Source: Pyxicephalus adspersus (Eukaryota; Chordata; Amphibia; Anura; Pyxicephalidae). From it: a stretch of 64,000 bases of DNA. The DNA lies in the NCBI RefSeq assembly GCF_032062135.1, contig NC_092859.1, forward strand, positions 105,304,528-105,368,527. Reading direction: 5' to 3'. Positions 41,853 through 53,900 of the stretch are shown in pieces. The position numbers and the translations under genes are program-made. A model generated the notes under the pieces. The model was not told the DNA's origin. It saw only the letters and a program-made list of their open reading frames with translations, and did not search any database. Within the stretch, counting starts at the first letter, position 1. Every line of letters begins with the position of its first letter.

Positions 41853-42059
41853 CTAATACTTTGTTGAAGCACTTTTTGATTTATTTACAGCATTCAGACT
41901 TCTTGGGCAGGAGTTGATCAGCATGGCAGATCTTGATTTGCCAATATTTTCCCACTCCTTCATGTAAATGTGCTCAAAATCTGTCAGACTGTGTGGGCAT
42001 CTCTTGTGCAAAGCCCTCTTCAGGTCACCCAACAGATTTTCTATTGGCTTTAGGTCTGA
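41853..42059 (-). pseudogene. Tc1 transposase C-terminal fragment
   Basis: The minus strand has an uninterrupted 68-codon frame ending in TAG (41853-41855). It begins SDLKPIENLLGDLKRALHKR, continues CPHSLTDFEHIYMKEWENIG and ends SASTKY. The Glu in PIEN corresponds to the last acidic residue of the DDE catalytic triad. There is no start codon because the frame is cut at the junction near 42060. Confidence 0.88.
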
Positions 42060-42067
42060 ACATCCGC

Positions 42068-42092
42068 GCTATGAAGCATGGTGGTGGCAGTA
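42068..42092 (+). pseudogene. Tc1 transposase central fragment, opposite orientation
   Basis: ATGAAGCATGGTGGTGGCAG reads MKHGGGS, a hallmark of the central Tc1 transposase. It continues beyond the nested insertion at about 42629-42660 as AGTGALVKVEG. Its plus orientation conflicts with the minus-strand C-terminal fragment, showing an internal inversion or fusion of two copies. Confidence 0.65.
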
Positions 42093-42587
42093 TAGGTGGT
42101 CCCTGAGTTAAGGACATCCGACATACAGACAACTTGAAAATACGAAGGGGGCTTCCCTCTTGTGCAGGACGGAGGCATGGAAGGGGGATGGTTTGCATGA
42201 CTTGCAGAAGAAATCTATTGCCAAACACAGCTGAGGTTGTGGGTGATCTTAGGGGAGTGAGCTCTTTCTGCAAGCTCTTGTAACTCTACTGACCAAGACA
42301 AACTCTGTAGTTGTTTCTTTTTGCATATCAAAGCACAGCTTGCTCCAGAAGTTAATGAATGTCTAGGTTCCATTAGGTTTTTTGTTTTTTTTTTTGCTTT
42401 GTTTGTGAATAACTCACAGTGAGGATTTTATACAGTAACTGACACCACACTGTCTAATAATATGTTGCGACAAACATCTCTCCTAATTGTATTTATTAAA
42501 ATAATGTACCTGTTCTGACTTACATACAAATTCAACTTAAGAACAAACCTACAGTCCCTATTTCGTATGTAAACCTCGGACTACCTG
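42093..42587. mobile_element. Mariner/Tigger-like MITE nested in the Tc1 element
   Basis: It is flanked by TA. The ends are imperfect inverted repeats: TAGGTGGTCCCTGAGTTAAG on the left and the complement of AACCTCGGACTACCTG on the right. It interrupts the Tc1 fragment encoding MKHGGGS, so it is the younger insertion. Confidence 0.75.
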
Positions 42588-43491
42588 TATAATGTATAAA
42601 ATATTAAAGTATAAATTTGCTTTTCTTCAGCTGGAACTGGGGCCTTAGTCAAGGTAGAGGGAATTATAAACAGTTACTAATATCATTTACTTTTGGCCCA
42701 AAACCTTAGTGCCTATATTTTTTATATTTTTACCCTAACAGATTTGTTTGTTTTTCACTTGAATTGTACATGTTATTGGTCACATTAAAGGTGGGAAATG
42801 TTTGGAAATGATTTATTTTTATATCACAAAAACCTGGTATTTTAAAAGGGGTTTGCACACTCTTTATATCAACTGTACTTTAGGGACCTTGTTAGTTATC
42901 AAACCCTCTATTCTTAGTAATATTTGTGAGGCTGAACCATAAAAATGTAGAAATGAATATATATGTGTGAGATATGGAATCCGTAATACATAGATATTAT
43001 TCCCAGTGATACTGTCTCAATCCATAAAAACAAATTTGATCATTGGAGAGATATAAATGCCTGAGATATGTTTTCTCTAGTGTTTCACAGTAGTACCTGA
43101 TTTTCCCTTTAAGCAATTCAGGAACAGAAGCAATGCTTTAAACATGCTTGAAAAGTCTTCAAATTAATTGGCTAAAACACAGACAAAACAGAATTTCCTA
43201 AAACTCTCAAGTATGCTTCCCACAGCATTCCCCATTCTTTCAACTGATACATTAATTCCTTCCTTTTAATCCTGCCAACGCTGAGTCAGCTGCACTGTAT
43301 AGACAGTATGATAAAAGACCATTTCTAATGATACCCAGATCTTTTTACCAGATGATTAGAACTTAATATGTTGCATACTAGCAGCAGTGACCCAATATAG
43401 TCATCTCTGGTAGAAATACAGACTGCCTGTGATTTAAGATAATTCTTAAGTAATAATTAACTAATTTCACAGTTATTCATTTTTCTTTTTT

Positions 43492-43570
43492 CCCCCCCCC
43501 CCCAAAAGCAAAATTTTTTAAATACAAATGAACAAGACAGCAAAAGTAAAAAAAAAAGAAAAAAAAAAAA
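43492..43570. repeat. C12 run followed by A-rich tract
   Basis: Twelve C at 43492-43503, then from about 43549 a 22-base A tract with single interruptions. Confidence 0.85.
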
Positions 43571-45635
43571 TCACATACCTGTAACAACTGCAAACGAACA
43601 CCTTTAATTTTTGTAGGAAATTGCTTGCTGGTGCCTTTTATCTCAACATTTTAGGCTATTCCTCTTGTCCTGCATCAGGCCTATTTTGTAAAGTTGTTTC
43701 AATCCAAAGCAGGGCCATCAGTGAGAATAAAGAGCCTCAAAGACCTGCTAGCCAACTACAGATTGAGCGTGGTAACCATTATGTATGGAAAAGAAGATGA
43801 GTATTTAAATGTATCTAAACCAATAGATGGAAATGTAACAAGCTGTAGCTTACTAGTCCTTGGATGTGGTGGGTGCCTTAGTTTGTTTTTATTACTTTTC
43901 TTTTTAATTTTTTTCTGTCCCCTATTTTCACTTGTAATCCTGATAAGAACACCCATCCAGTCTTACAGTGACAACATTCACTTGCTGCTTCTAATAAAGA
44001 GAAGTGTTGTCACCCTAGGACCTGATCATAGTAAGACTACAGTACCCTTCTTCTCATCTCCAAAGGGAGGTGTTATGTCATTTTCAGAAGTGAACTGGGA
44101 AAATAGCTAACACTGATTGATAACATTACAGTGTGTACAGAAACTTACCAGTTTGCCTGATTTTTGGATTTAGGATGAAAGCTATATAACAGACAAGGAT
44201 TTTGATTTAAGTGTAAAATAGGACCATGGTAATTAAAAATTGTTTTGTGTTGGATACAACATGTCATTGTCTTGTGAAATACCTAATTAGTAGGCCAGTT
44301 ATATAATATATAACATTTACTGCATGGAGATTAATAGAATGCTGTCTGGACAAAGTTAAAATACACACAATATTCCTTTTACATTTCAACTTTGCAGTGA
44401 GATCATAAAATAGCCTTAATAAACCATCTTCCTGGCAATTTAACACCTAGTAATAGAACTGCTGAGAAAGATCTGACTTCTAATCTATTGCACTGGCAGG
44501 CTTCTGAGTTCATTCTCAGTCCCCGTAATGTGGTCCAGTAATATCCCATGGTTTTTATAATTAATGTGATATGAGAATGAGAGCTGCTGAACTGAATGCT
44601 TGTATCTATCACAAATGTGCTGTTTAAATGTTGGTCATTACATGTACTGGGACACAAAAGCCTTTTATATAAGGTAACATATTGTACTATATAAGCACAT
44701 ATATGGCTGGCTGCAGAAAAATGTACCAGTATATATGTGAATAGAATAAGGGTCTCACCCTATGCAATCTTTGCATTCTTATTACATAAATATATTTTTT
44801 ATTGTATCACTAAATATTTCTAATTATTTTTACCCAGTAACAATTCATTTTAAATAATTACTGCTTTGTTGCTATCTGCTGGTTAAATTATATTCAAATG
44901 CAAATACATATTATCACAGCAACTTCCGGCCTGCTTTGTATGCACCCATATATGTAGGGTGCCCAGTGACCGGCTTGTGAATCTGAAAAGTTTGGTTGCT
45001 ATACTGGCCCTTTGCCCAGCATTGAGTGCAGTGCCCATATGCGGCTTAGACGTTGGCTTTGATATCTAGAAGACAGGGAAATGTACAAAGGAAAAACACC
45101 AATTAACAGGGATTGTGCTGCAATATCTGTATTGACAGTAAAGTAATCAGAAATAATATTTTACTTTTTTTTAAAAAATTAAATGATGGCCAAAAAACGT
45201 TATTACGATATTACCTCATTTTCTGTCCTGGAAGTAAAGGAGACGCAGACAATGACAAAATCCACAACTAAATGAGCAAATGTTTTTACATTTTATTATA
45301 AAGTGTGCTGAAATAATACAGGATAGTGTATGTTTAAATCATCAGTGTGATTCATATCCAAAATGAGAATAAAACTGGGCTTTTTAGGAGATCATATTAT
45401 TTTTAAAATACATTGTAAGGTTTACCTTTATATTATTTTATAAATATATCTCCCCACGATGATTACCCAGGTCATGTTGCATAAAATGATAATTATATAT
45501 ATTAAAACAACCACACCATGTATGGATATTTTACTTTAAAGAATAGACAATACTTATATGCCATGTCATAGCGCACTCTGGTGGTGGAATCTGTAACAGC
45601 AGTATTTGCAGTTTAGTGGATGCACTGTTACATGT

Positions 45636-45800
45636 TATAATTATTATTATCCAGTATTTATAAAGCACCAACATTTTATGCAGAACTTCAAAAAGTACAT
45701 AGTCATGTCACTAGCTGTCCCTCAAAGGGGCTCATAATTTAATGTCAATCCATAGTCATTTGTCATTGACACATTCTACAGTCAATTTTGGGGGAAGCCA
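45636..45800 (-). mobile_element. Related retroposon tail, second subfamily
   Basis: ATTATTATTATCCAGTATTT and TATAAAGCACCAACATTTTA resemble the tail of the L2-like copies, but the body (CACTAGCTGTCCCTCAAAGG) differs. Confidence 0.55.
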
Positions 45801-46934
45801 ATTAACCTAACTGCATAAAATTCAAAGGTTCCAAAAGTTCCAAAAATATGCAAAACATTTTCATTGGTATCAATGAACTCCTATTTTAACATTACTAATT
45901 TCTTACCTCTTTTGTTTATCCAGTGGCTTTAAGATTTTGTAAATCACTGAAATGGAATGCAAATCCTGATTTTGGATTACCTAAACTAGCTGTATAATTG
46001 TTCTGGATAAGTGGCTAGGAAACCAATAAAGTAGATTCACATCTTTATTCTGTGGTGCAATGTGTTAGTGCATAATATTGCAGAATTAGGTTACCTTGTG
46101 TTGAATTATTATAGCTACTTCAAATAAAAGGTTGCTAATGCACCAAAACAGAGAAAAGAAACAAACTTGCATTGTTTTTAGCAATATATTGCACTGGTGA
46201 GCAGATATGACTTGCCATTGTGCAGCGGCACAGTATTATGTTACCATGCATTGTGGTGTGCTGCATCTGTAAGGTGCATTAGGATTCCATTCTGAATAAA
46301 TGGCACTGTAGATCACTAACACACATAATCCAAAATGAAACAAGGCAAATTCTAATAGCAATTAGGTTGATAAGTAAACACAGACAGTTTAAAGAATCAA
46401 AGCAGTGGACAGAATAGATGTTTTATGTGCTTACATACTACAGTATATTACAACATTTCCTTTTATCCCTGAATTCAGATAGTGGAAAGGTCAACCATGT
46501 GTGGCCATGTTTCACCCAAAATAAGAACAGTATGTGCCTGACTACATTCAGCAGTATTCCTGCACTACAGTGCAAAACCTGTGCCTACATAAGGAGGGGT
46601 GGAACTTAGTTACAGGGCGTAGGTGATGACCAATTGTAGGTCCTCAGTTGGTTCGCAGAAAACTAGGAGCAGGTCCTGGCTATGTGAATAGGTAAACAGC
46701 TTGTACCAGTTTGAATGCCTAGTGTCCCATTGATCATTACCCAGTATAAGCTATAAATGACAAGTTATATGTATTATTAGTTCATTTTTTAGTATTTTTA
46801 TTATGTATTATATCAGTTTATTTCTTAATTAAATTGCCACCAATTGATAACCAATAAGGAGATGATTTTAAAATCTGTATATGTATGTAGATAGGTAAGT
46901 AGCAGTAGGTCTAGCAAAAAAAACCTCAAAAGTA

Positions 46935-47151
46935 AAGTTACATCAAAATAACTTTATTAATTTAATTAAAGGATTAACGAATTACAATTTTCACATTAAA
47001 TTCAATAAAACATACAGTCATATATATTATAACACATATTTTTAGATGAAGAGCAGATGTATATCATTATCATCAGCAAACTGTAAAAATAAAAACAATA
47101 TGCCATTATAAAAGGTGTCTAACAGTAGTTGCCGGACAATATTCTGGACTT
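46935..47151 (-). other. CDHR3: 3' untranslated region of the CDHR3-like gene
   Basis: The last exon continues for about 190 bases of AT-rich sequence after the stop, to a consensus AATAAA (TTTATT on the plus strand, 46953-46958). Cleavage would be expected 10-25 bases beyond it. The 3' limit is an estimate. Confidence 0.6.
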
Positions 47152-50100
47152 CTAAACCCATTTGGTTTGTCCTGTGTGGCTGTTGAAAAGGAAATGTTTT
47201 CCAGAAACTAGAAAAACAAAAATCAAAGAACCATTGATATTCAATATTGGATCTGTAGTAATATACAAAGTAAGTACCAAATATATATTTAAGATACTAG
47301 CATTGCCTACTAATAACAGTTCATAATCTAGTGTTTAAGTTATGAACAATAGAGTGTATTTCTGTGTGTTTTACTATTAATAGATAGTGGTATTTTTCTT
47401 TTTTTCACCTACAATAATGTGTATACATATGTGTGTATACATGTGTTACACAATAATGTGTAATTCTTCAGTAATTATATCTAGTGTAAGGTACTTACCC
47501 CGCCAGTGATCCCGCGTCGTCTTCGGCGACTCCAGGGATCGCGGGCAGCCTAGTAATTGGATATATCCCCTCCCTACTTCTAAGCTTTTATTATTGGCTA
47601 GTTGGGATATATACCAAAATTTAAAACTGATAGGTGCAATCATAAGGTAAAAGGTGGATACAGCTGCCGATATCCATATAATTTAATTTGCAGGACTATT
47701 GAATATTTTGGGGCAAATCAATTGTGGCTCATGTTACTATTAGTAAGCCAGGGTTAGACTAAGGTCAGTATTAGAGGCAAAACTTAGTGGTTTAGATTTA
47801 TAATTGTGGTTTGGATATAATGAGAAAAGTCTATCTTTGTGTTAAGGGAATGTTTATTGCCTAATTTTTTAAATATTATTTTTTAAAAGCTGGTCGGTAT
47901 GTGTTGTGTTTTCTATTTTAAATACTTTTTTTCTCATGGTGTGTATGTGTACTGTCCTTATTAACTTTTCACTCTTTGTTGATAAGGGGGCTTTCAAGGA
48001 GTGATAATTGGTCACTCTTTTTTTAAGGGGGCTTCCAAGTTTCATTATAAGCCCGCTAACAAACCCCAACATTCTTTTTGAGGGGGTAATGTGTGAGCCC
48101 TTGTCTTTTATTCAAAGTAGCCAACAAAGTTTTAATGGCTTGTAACCTGGTCTGGTACAGACAAGGTGAGACAAATGCTTGCTGCTTGCTTTTGCTGGCC
48201 TTCATGCCTTGGTGGCTGGAATTTAGGGGGAATTTTATTTGTCCCCCCAAAAAAGCAGCTTGGTATGTAATTGATTTTCAAGGCCACCATCCAAGCTCTA
48301 GTAAAAAATAATTTAATAAAATGTATTGTTATATTACATTGTTATATATAATTGCATTGTTATATTTGCCACTGACAGTACCTTGGTTCTCATGCCTTTT
48401 TTGACAATATTTTTCCTATGAGGGCAAAAAATGGTGAGAATTTATCTACAAGCTTTTTAATGGGTTCATAACTTATTGAACATAAGCCAGGAAATTGTGC
48501 CCATCCCTACTGAGGCTACATATGTGCACGCTTTTGTTTTTGCATGTTTTCAATACTGAAATCCCTGCACCTCAATCTGCATGTGTTTTCTAGGTGCCAA
48601 AGCCAATCACTGAGACAAACTTGTGTAAGGGTTTGCTTTTAATGTTGCATATTACCATATTTTTTGCCGTATAAGACGCACTTTTTTTTCCCCAAAACTG
48701 GGGGGGAAAAGTTGGTGCGTCTAATACGACAAATGTGTTATAAAATATTTAAAATAAGATACTCACCCGATACCCGATCCTGCCTGTGTCTCCTCTCCTC
48801 GCTGGCTGCAGCGTGTGTCTCCTCCCGGCTGCAGTGCAGAGCGAAAGAATCCGGCACAGCGCCCCCTGCTGATCCCTGCCCTAACTGCCGTACAGTGGAA
48901 AAAAAGGTAATAACGGCACAGAGTGATCACAAGGGGAATTTGAATGGCACAGAGTGATCAGAAAGGGAATTTGAATGGCACAGAGTGATCAGAAAGGGAA
49001 TTTGAATGGCACATGAGTGATCAGAAGGGGAATACGGCGAAAAATACGGTAATCATAGCTGGGTAAAACAATTCTCACTTAGTTGTAAATGCATATATTT
49101 CAGGTTATTCATTTGTTACTCACCTGGGTCAACTGCACGGCCATCAAAAAAGTTTAGAGCCTACAGAAAATAAAAAGATTTAGGAAAGTGTTATACACTT
49201 TTAAAGCAGATAAAACTGTCGTTTTCCCTCTCTCCAAGAGACTTCCTCCTCTTCATGTAACTACTGGCCTGGCTCTGGCATCTCTGATGTCATCCTATGT
49301 AATGTAGGACCGACAGCCCTACATTAAAAGTAAGGACATTAAAAGTGTGGAGAGAAGGGAAGAGAAGGGAAGAGGGCCTATGGCTGGAGAAGCAATAGAT
49401 AAGGTGAGCAAATTGGTTTTAAATGATCCATTGGATAACAATTAGCATTTAACTCTTGCAATGCAAGGGGAACCCCAGTTTACTGGTAGTTTTGACATAT
49501 GTCATGTGCAGCGCAGTTGCTCAGTGGCTAGCACTGTGGCCTACAGCAGCACTAGGTCCCAAGTTCAAATCACAGCCAGGACACTATCTGCATGGAGTTT
49601 GCATGTTTCCCTGTGTTTTCCTCCAGCTTCCTTCCACATTTCAAAAACATGCAGTTAGGTTAATTGGCTCGCTCTCAAAAAATTTACCTTAGCCTGTGTT
49701 CATTTTCTAAAATATATTTACCTTGTTGAGCAAATTTAGTTTTTATGTAGGTGGGACAGCTGGTTTGTGGATATTACTAATGCATGCAACTATACTTTGG
49801 GCTCTATTTTAAAAACTGGGAATTAGACATTCCCTCAAACATTCACTGGTGCAGAATTATCCAGCTACATGTGTTTCAATGGCAGTAATGATTCCCACCA
49901 GGGAATGTCATATTTCATGATTTATAAATAGAACCCACAGACTTCATCAGAAAGACTTACAAATTGGTTTCCCGGTAAGAAGTTCGGATTTTCATTTGCC
50001 TGTTTATTTTCATCAGCTTGATCTTGTTTTCTGGAAGTAATAAACCACATGATTGGTAATTATAAAGATAATTTTGAATAAAACAATGCTTAAGTTTACA

Positions 50101-50895
50101 ATGATACAGTTTATATGTTTTTATACATTTGCAAGTATGGGCTCTCAATGAAAATGAGGGGTCTATGATTCAGTTACTGTCATTTAAACACATGGATCTC
50201 GAAGATTCTCTATCAGGAAATGTTTGAGTAAATGCCAGATTCACTGCGTTATCAACAGAGCCCAAATGTGAGTGAATCAAATTGTGTGCAATCCTTAACC
50301 ACCTGGGCCGTTAGCCCGCGCCTGGTTCGGGGTAAGAAAACTTGCTAGTATCCTTTACCCCGAACCAGGCGCGGTGTAGCTAAAAATATAAACAAGGGTT
50401 ACAGTGCAATCCGATTGTCATACAACATTGTATAACAATCGGATTACAACTGAAAAAAAATACTTACCATGTCCCCACAGCTCCTCCGGAGACGTGTTCT
50501 GTCTTCATCCGGCATGTGCAGTGACGATCTCCAGGGTTTCCCGGTGACGTCACTGCGAGCGTCGGTCACCTAATCACAGCTGTCACAATAGGAAATGAAT
50601 AGGAAATAATTAATTGACAGGGGAATATTAAAATAGAGCTCATGGCATTCATTTATATATAACAGACACCTTCCTACCAGACACCTTACTCTCTGCATGT
50701 TAAAACCAAGCCTAAAATGAGGCATTTTGGGTAAGGCTGGAAAGGATTAAAGTTATAGTTAAATTAATCTCCTAGATTGTAAGCTCTTCGGGGCAGAGTC
50801 CTCTCCTCCTGTGTCACTTGCTGTAACTGTCTGTCATTTGCAACCCCTATTTAATGTACAGCGCTGCGTAATATGTTGACGCTATATAAATCCTG

Positions 50896-50928
<33 letters not shown>

Positions 50929-53900
50929 ATTAATAATAATAGTGAGTTTTTTTAGTGACACAGATAAAAACAAAATCACTTTTAATAAGGTAGAGGAAGA
51001 ACTAAAACACTTATTAGCGTATTTACCAAAGTCATTTCCACTGTTTCTACCAAGATGAATTATCACCCTGTGATGTATAAGTCTGTTATCTTAGTGCATT
51101 CAGTGAAAATTCACTTTGCAAGGATGACACAATTATATGCAAGGAAATTTAATAAAAATGTAAAATTTCCCCGCACATGATGGCTGAAATCAGCAGAGCT
51201 TCATCTCATTTACAAAGCTAAGTGAACTATTACTTGCAAGGATTATTTCACTAATAATATATTACCCTAAAAAGAAATAAACTGGTGTGCCTTCCAATTC
51301 TGGAGACAAATGCACCCTTAGTTCATGTTATTAGTCACAATTTGTTCATGGCTCAAGGAACCCCTAGCAACCTCTAGAGAAACCCTAAGATTATGTGGAA
51401 CCCTGGTAGTGAAACACTACCTACTACAAAAAATGGCTTGATTTAAAATATGTTTGTTTGCCATTAAGTGAAGTTGGTTTTGTTGGTTTTTTGTTTTTAT
51501 AAACATTAATGTGTATGTTAATAACTGCATGAGATACCTTTTGGCTTTCACTGGGTCAGGAAAACTGGAAGGGCTGGCTTTTTGATATCCTCCACACAAA
51601 GGAAAGAATTTGGCATATTTTGGAACACTATGAAGAAAAATGGAAACCCAGTTATTACCCTATTTAAATAAACATATTTTTTGTGAAAACATAAAACAAT
51701 AATCTTACTCTTTTAGAAGACCCCAGGCACATGCATAGAGGCTCAGGAGAAGCAAAGCTGCAGTAATTGTAAGAGCAGCAGTAAACCAGTTGTCAGGATG
51801 CCAGAAATATGAAGTTCGGACCAGCACAGCTGTTGTTACCTGCAAAATAATCAGTATTATATACAGTATGGTAGTGGATATTTAAACCAGGTAATATATT
51901 AATGGTATTGTCCTAATATAAAAAATTGTTACATAAATAAATATAAAGATATATTATATGCACCTTGTATGACAAACTTTTCTTTTGATAGGAAGAATTG
52001 GAATGAACACAAGATGGCGCTGCTGCAGCAGAAAAATGGACAGACAGTTTCCTATGTTTTAGAGTATTTTTTAATATATGAAGTATGTATGTATGTTTGT
52101 ATGTATGTATATATGTATATTTATATGTATGTATGTATGTGTGTATATATGTATGTATATTTATATGTATGTATGTATCAGGTTATTATTTTGCTGCTAG
52201 CATTACTGTAAAGAGATTTCTCTTTACTACCTGTTCAGAACATGCAGAGGAAATAAACTTCCAGCCATCAAGTTGTTTTTGGAACAGGGATCTTCATTAG
52301 GATCTTACTCCTTGTATTGGGAATACCTATGAAAATGTTGGAATCCCCTCCCTTTCTGTGACAATACAGAGAGGGAAATCTCCCAAAGGGGGTCTCAGTG
52401 ACAGAAATTACAATATAAGATGCAGTAGTATTGAAGCTGCCTGCACACCAGCAGTTCTACAGCTGGGAAATGCCTTCCATAAGGTAAGTGTCCATCTGGT
52501 ATCACCCAATTGGGTCAATGTTTTTATTAGGTTCCTATGTAACCAAATGTCCTGGATGCTTTGAGCTTGAATAAGAAGCTGAACAAAAAAAACTCATTAT
52601 ATGATAAAGTGTATGTTTGCACCAGCACCAGTTTAAGGGCAATTGCCCAGTGTCCCTACCTTATCCATGACCCCCACTGACAAAGTGGAAGGGTGCACAG
52701 GGAGCTGTAATGCTAAGCGTTTGGGGTCCCCATTTCAAATTTAAAGAAAAAAAATGATCTAGTCAAATGTAGTTTTGGACTTGGTGAGAATCCTTGTCAG
52801 TTTTTGGTATTGCTTTCTTTTTCCACACTGAAGAGCTTTACTATCTCTATTTTTCCTGGTTACCATTGTCATTGGGCCAAAAAGATCATACACTCTCTTC
52901 TGGCTTTTTGTTTTCTCAGACCTTTCATTAGTTTCCCTCTACACTAGCTCTGTATTAACATTTCTTTTTTGGAAGTGATATTTCAAGAACAGGTCTTCTG
53001 TATACAGTAGAATTTTTTCTCCAATCTTAAATCTTAGAATTATATTTGATTTTTACCATAATTTTATTCATTACCTAACCAAATTCTGGAAATCTAACCT
53101 AGCCTAACCTTTGTCATAGAGTAACCCTTTGGGATAATTTTTAGATCTTCAGGGAACCCCCATTAAAATGACTATAACCACAGCTCACAGTACATTAGCC
53201 TGGTGGTGAGGAGGAAGAATGCCTCCTACATTGCTGACCGGCAATGTAGGAGGATTACAGATCATTGGCTTACAGCCAAAAACATCATTGGTATTTGTTA
53301 AACTGACTTGAGGGACACAAACTGCCTATTGCTCAAGGAACCCCAAACATTCTCTGGAGAAAGCCTTGGGTTCAGAGGAACCCTGGTTGAGAAACACTGA
53401 TATAGTCTCCTATGTATATAGTTTCCTATATATTGTATTGGTATATAAAAAGCCTGTTTTAGTGGTAACTGTGTACATTTGAATACAGGAAGCACTGAAA
53501 AAAACTGAAAGGAGTTTTAACCATTTTTATTTTATCTAAAAAAGAACATTTTTACAGATACACTGTAACTTACCTATGCTGGACTAAAACTAGTTATATT
53601 AAGATAATGGCGTATATGTAAATGACAAAAATGCAGAAGTAAGACAAGCACAGAATCAGTATTGATACCTGAGACTATAGCATAACTTAATTCTTCATCC
53701 AAGGAGTCTTTATCAGAACATTGCAGTTTTAGTATAGGTGTATTCCTTGTAGAGTAAATAATTGACTCATAGTAGGCAGGGGAGCAAACTGGAGCCTCGT
53801 CATTCACATTCTGCAGAACAAATACTTTGATTGTTTCTCTATGTAAACATTTTGGAAGGATAAAAATATATCTTCTGAGCATTGTACAGTGGAATCTCAT

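Larger units (their letters stand above)
41676..42875. mobile_element. Tc1/mariner transposon, internally rearranged
   Basis: It is flanked by TA (41674-41675 and 42876-42877). The inverted ends are CAGTGGGTATAAAAAGTATA and the complement of GCACACTCTTTATATCAACTG, each followed inside by a block with ACAGGTTTTTGTGAT or its equivalent. It contains a C-terminal transposase fragment on the minus strand, two central fragments on the plus strand, and a nested element at 42093-42587. Confidence 0.85.
42876..46934. other. No gene recognised, 3' flank of the CDHR3-like gene
   Basis: It holds the C12/A tract and the second-subfamily retroposon at 45636. A 138-codon plus-strand frame at 43694-44110 has a hydrophobic run but no recognisable family. 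Confidence 0.45.

Noticed and set aside
43694..44110. 138-codon open frame on the plus strand with a hydrophobic run
   Set aside because: No family motif, and the hydrophobic run comes from a T-rich stretch. There is no splice or promoter context. It is most likely chance.
48915..49032. Regular 31-bp repeats, CRISPR-like in size
   Set aside because: Units are contiguous with no spacers, and the context is a vertebrate MITE.
49505..49580. Possible tRNA gene
   Set aside because: A- and B-box-like sequences are present, but the stems do not pair and a SINE body follows.
52358..52564. Plus-strand frame containing a good GTAAGT donor near 52492
   Set aside because: It is on the strand opposite to the gene, with no partner exons or known motif.
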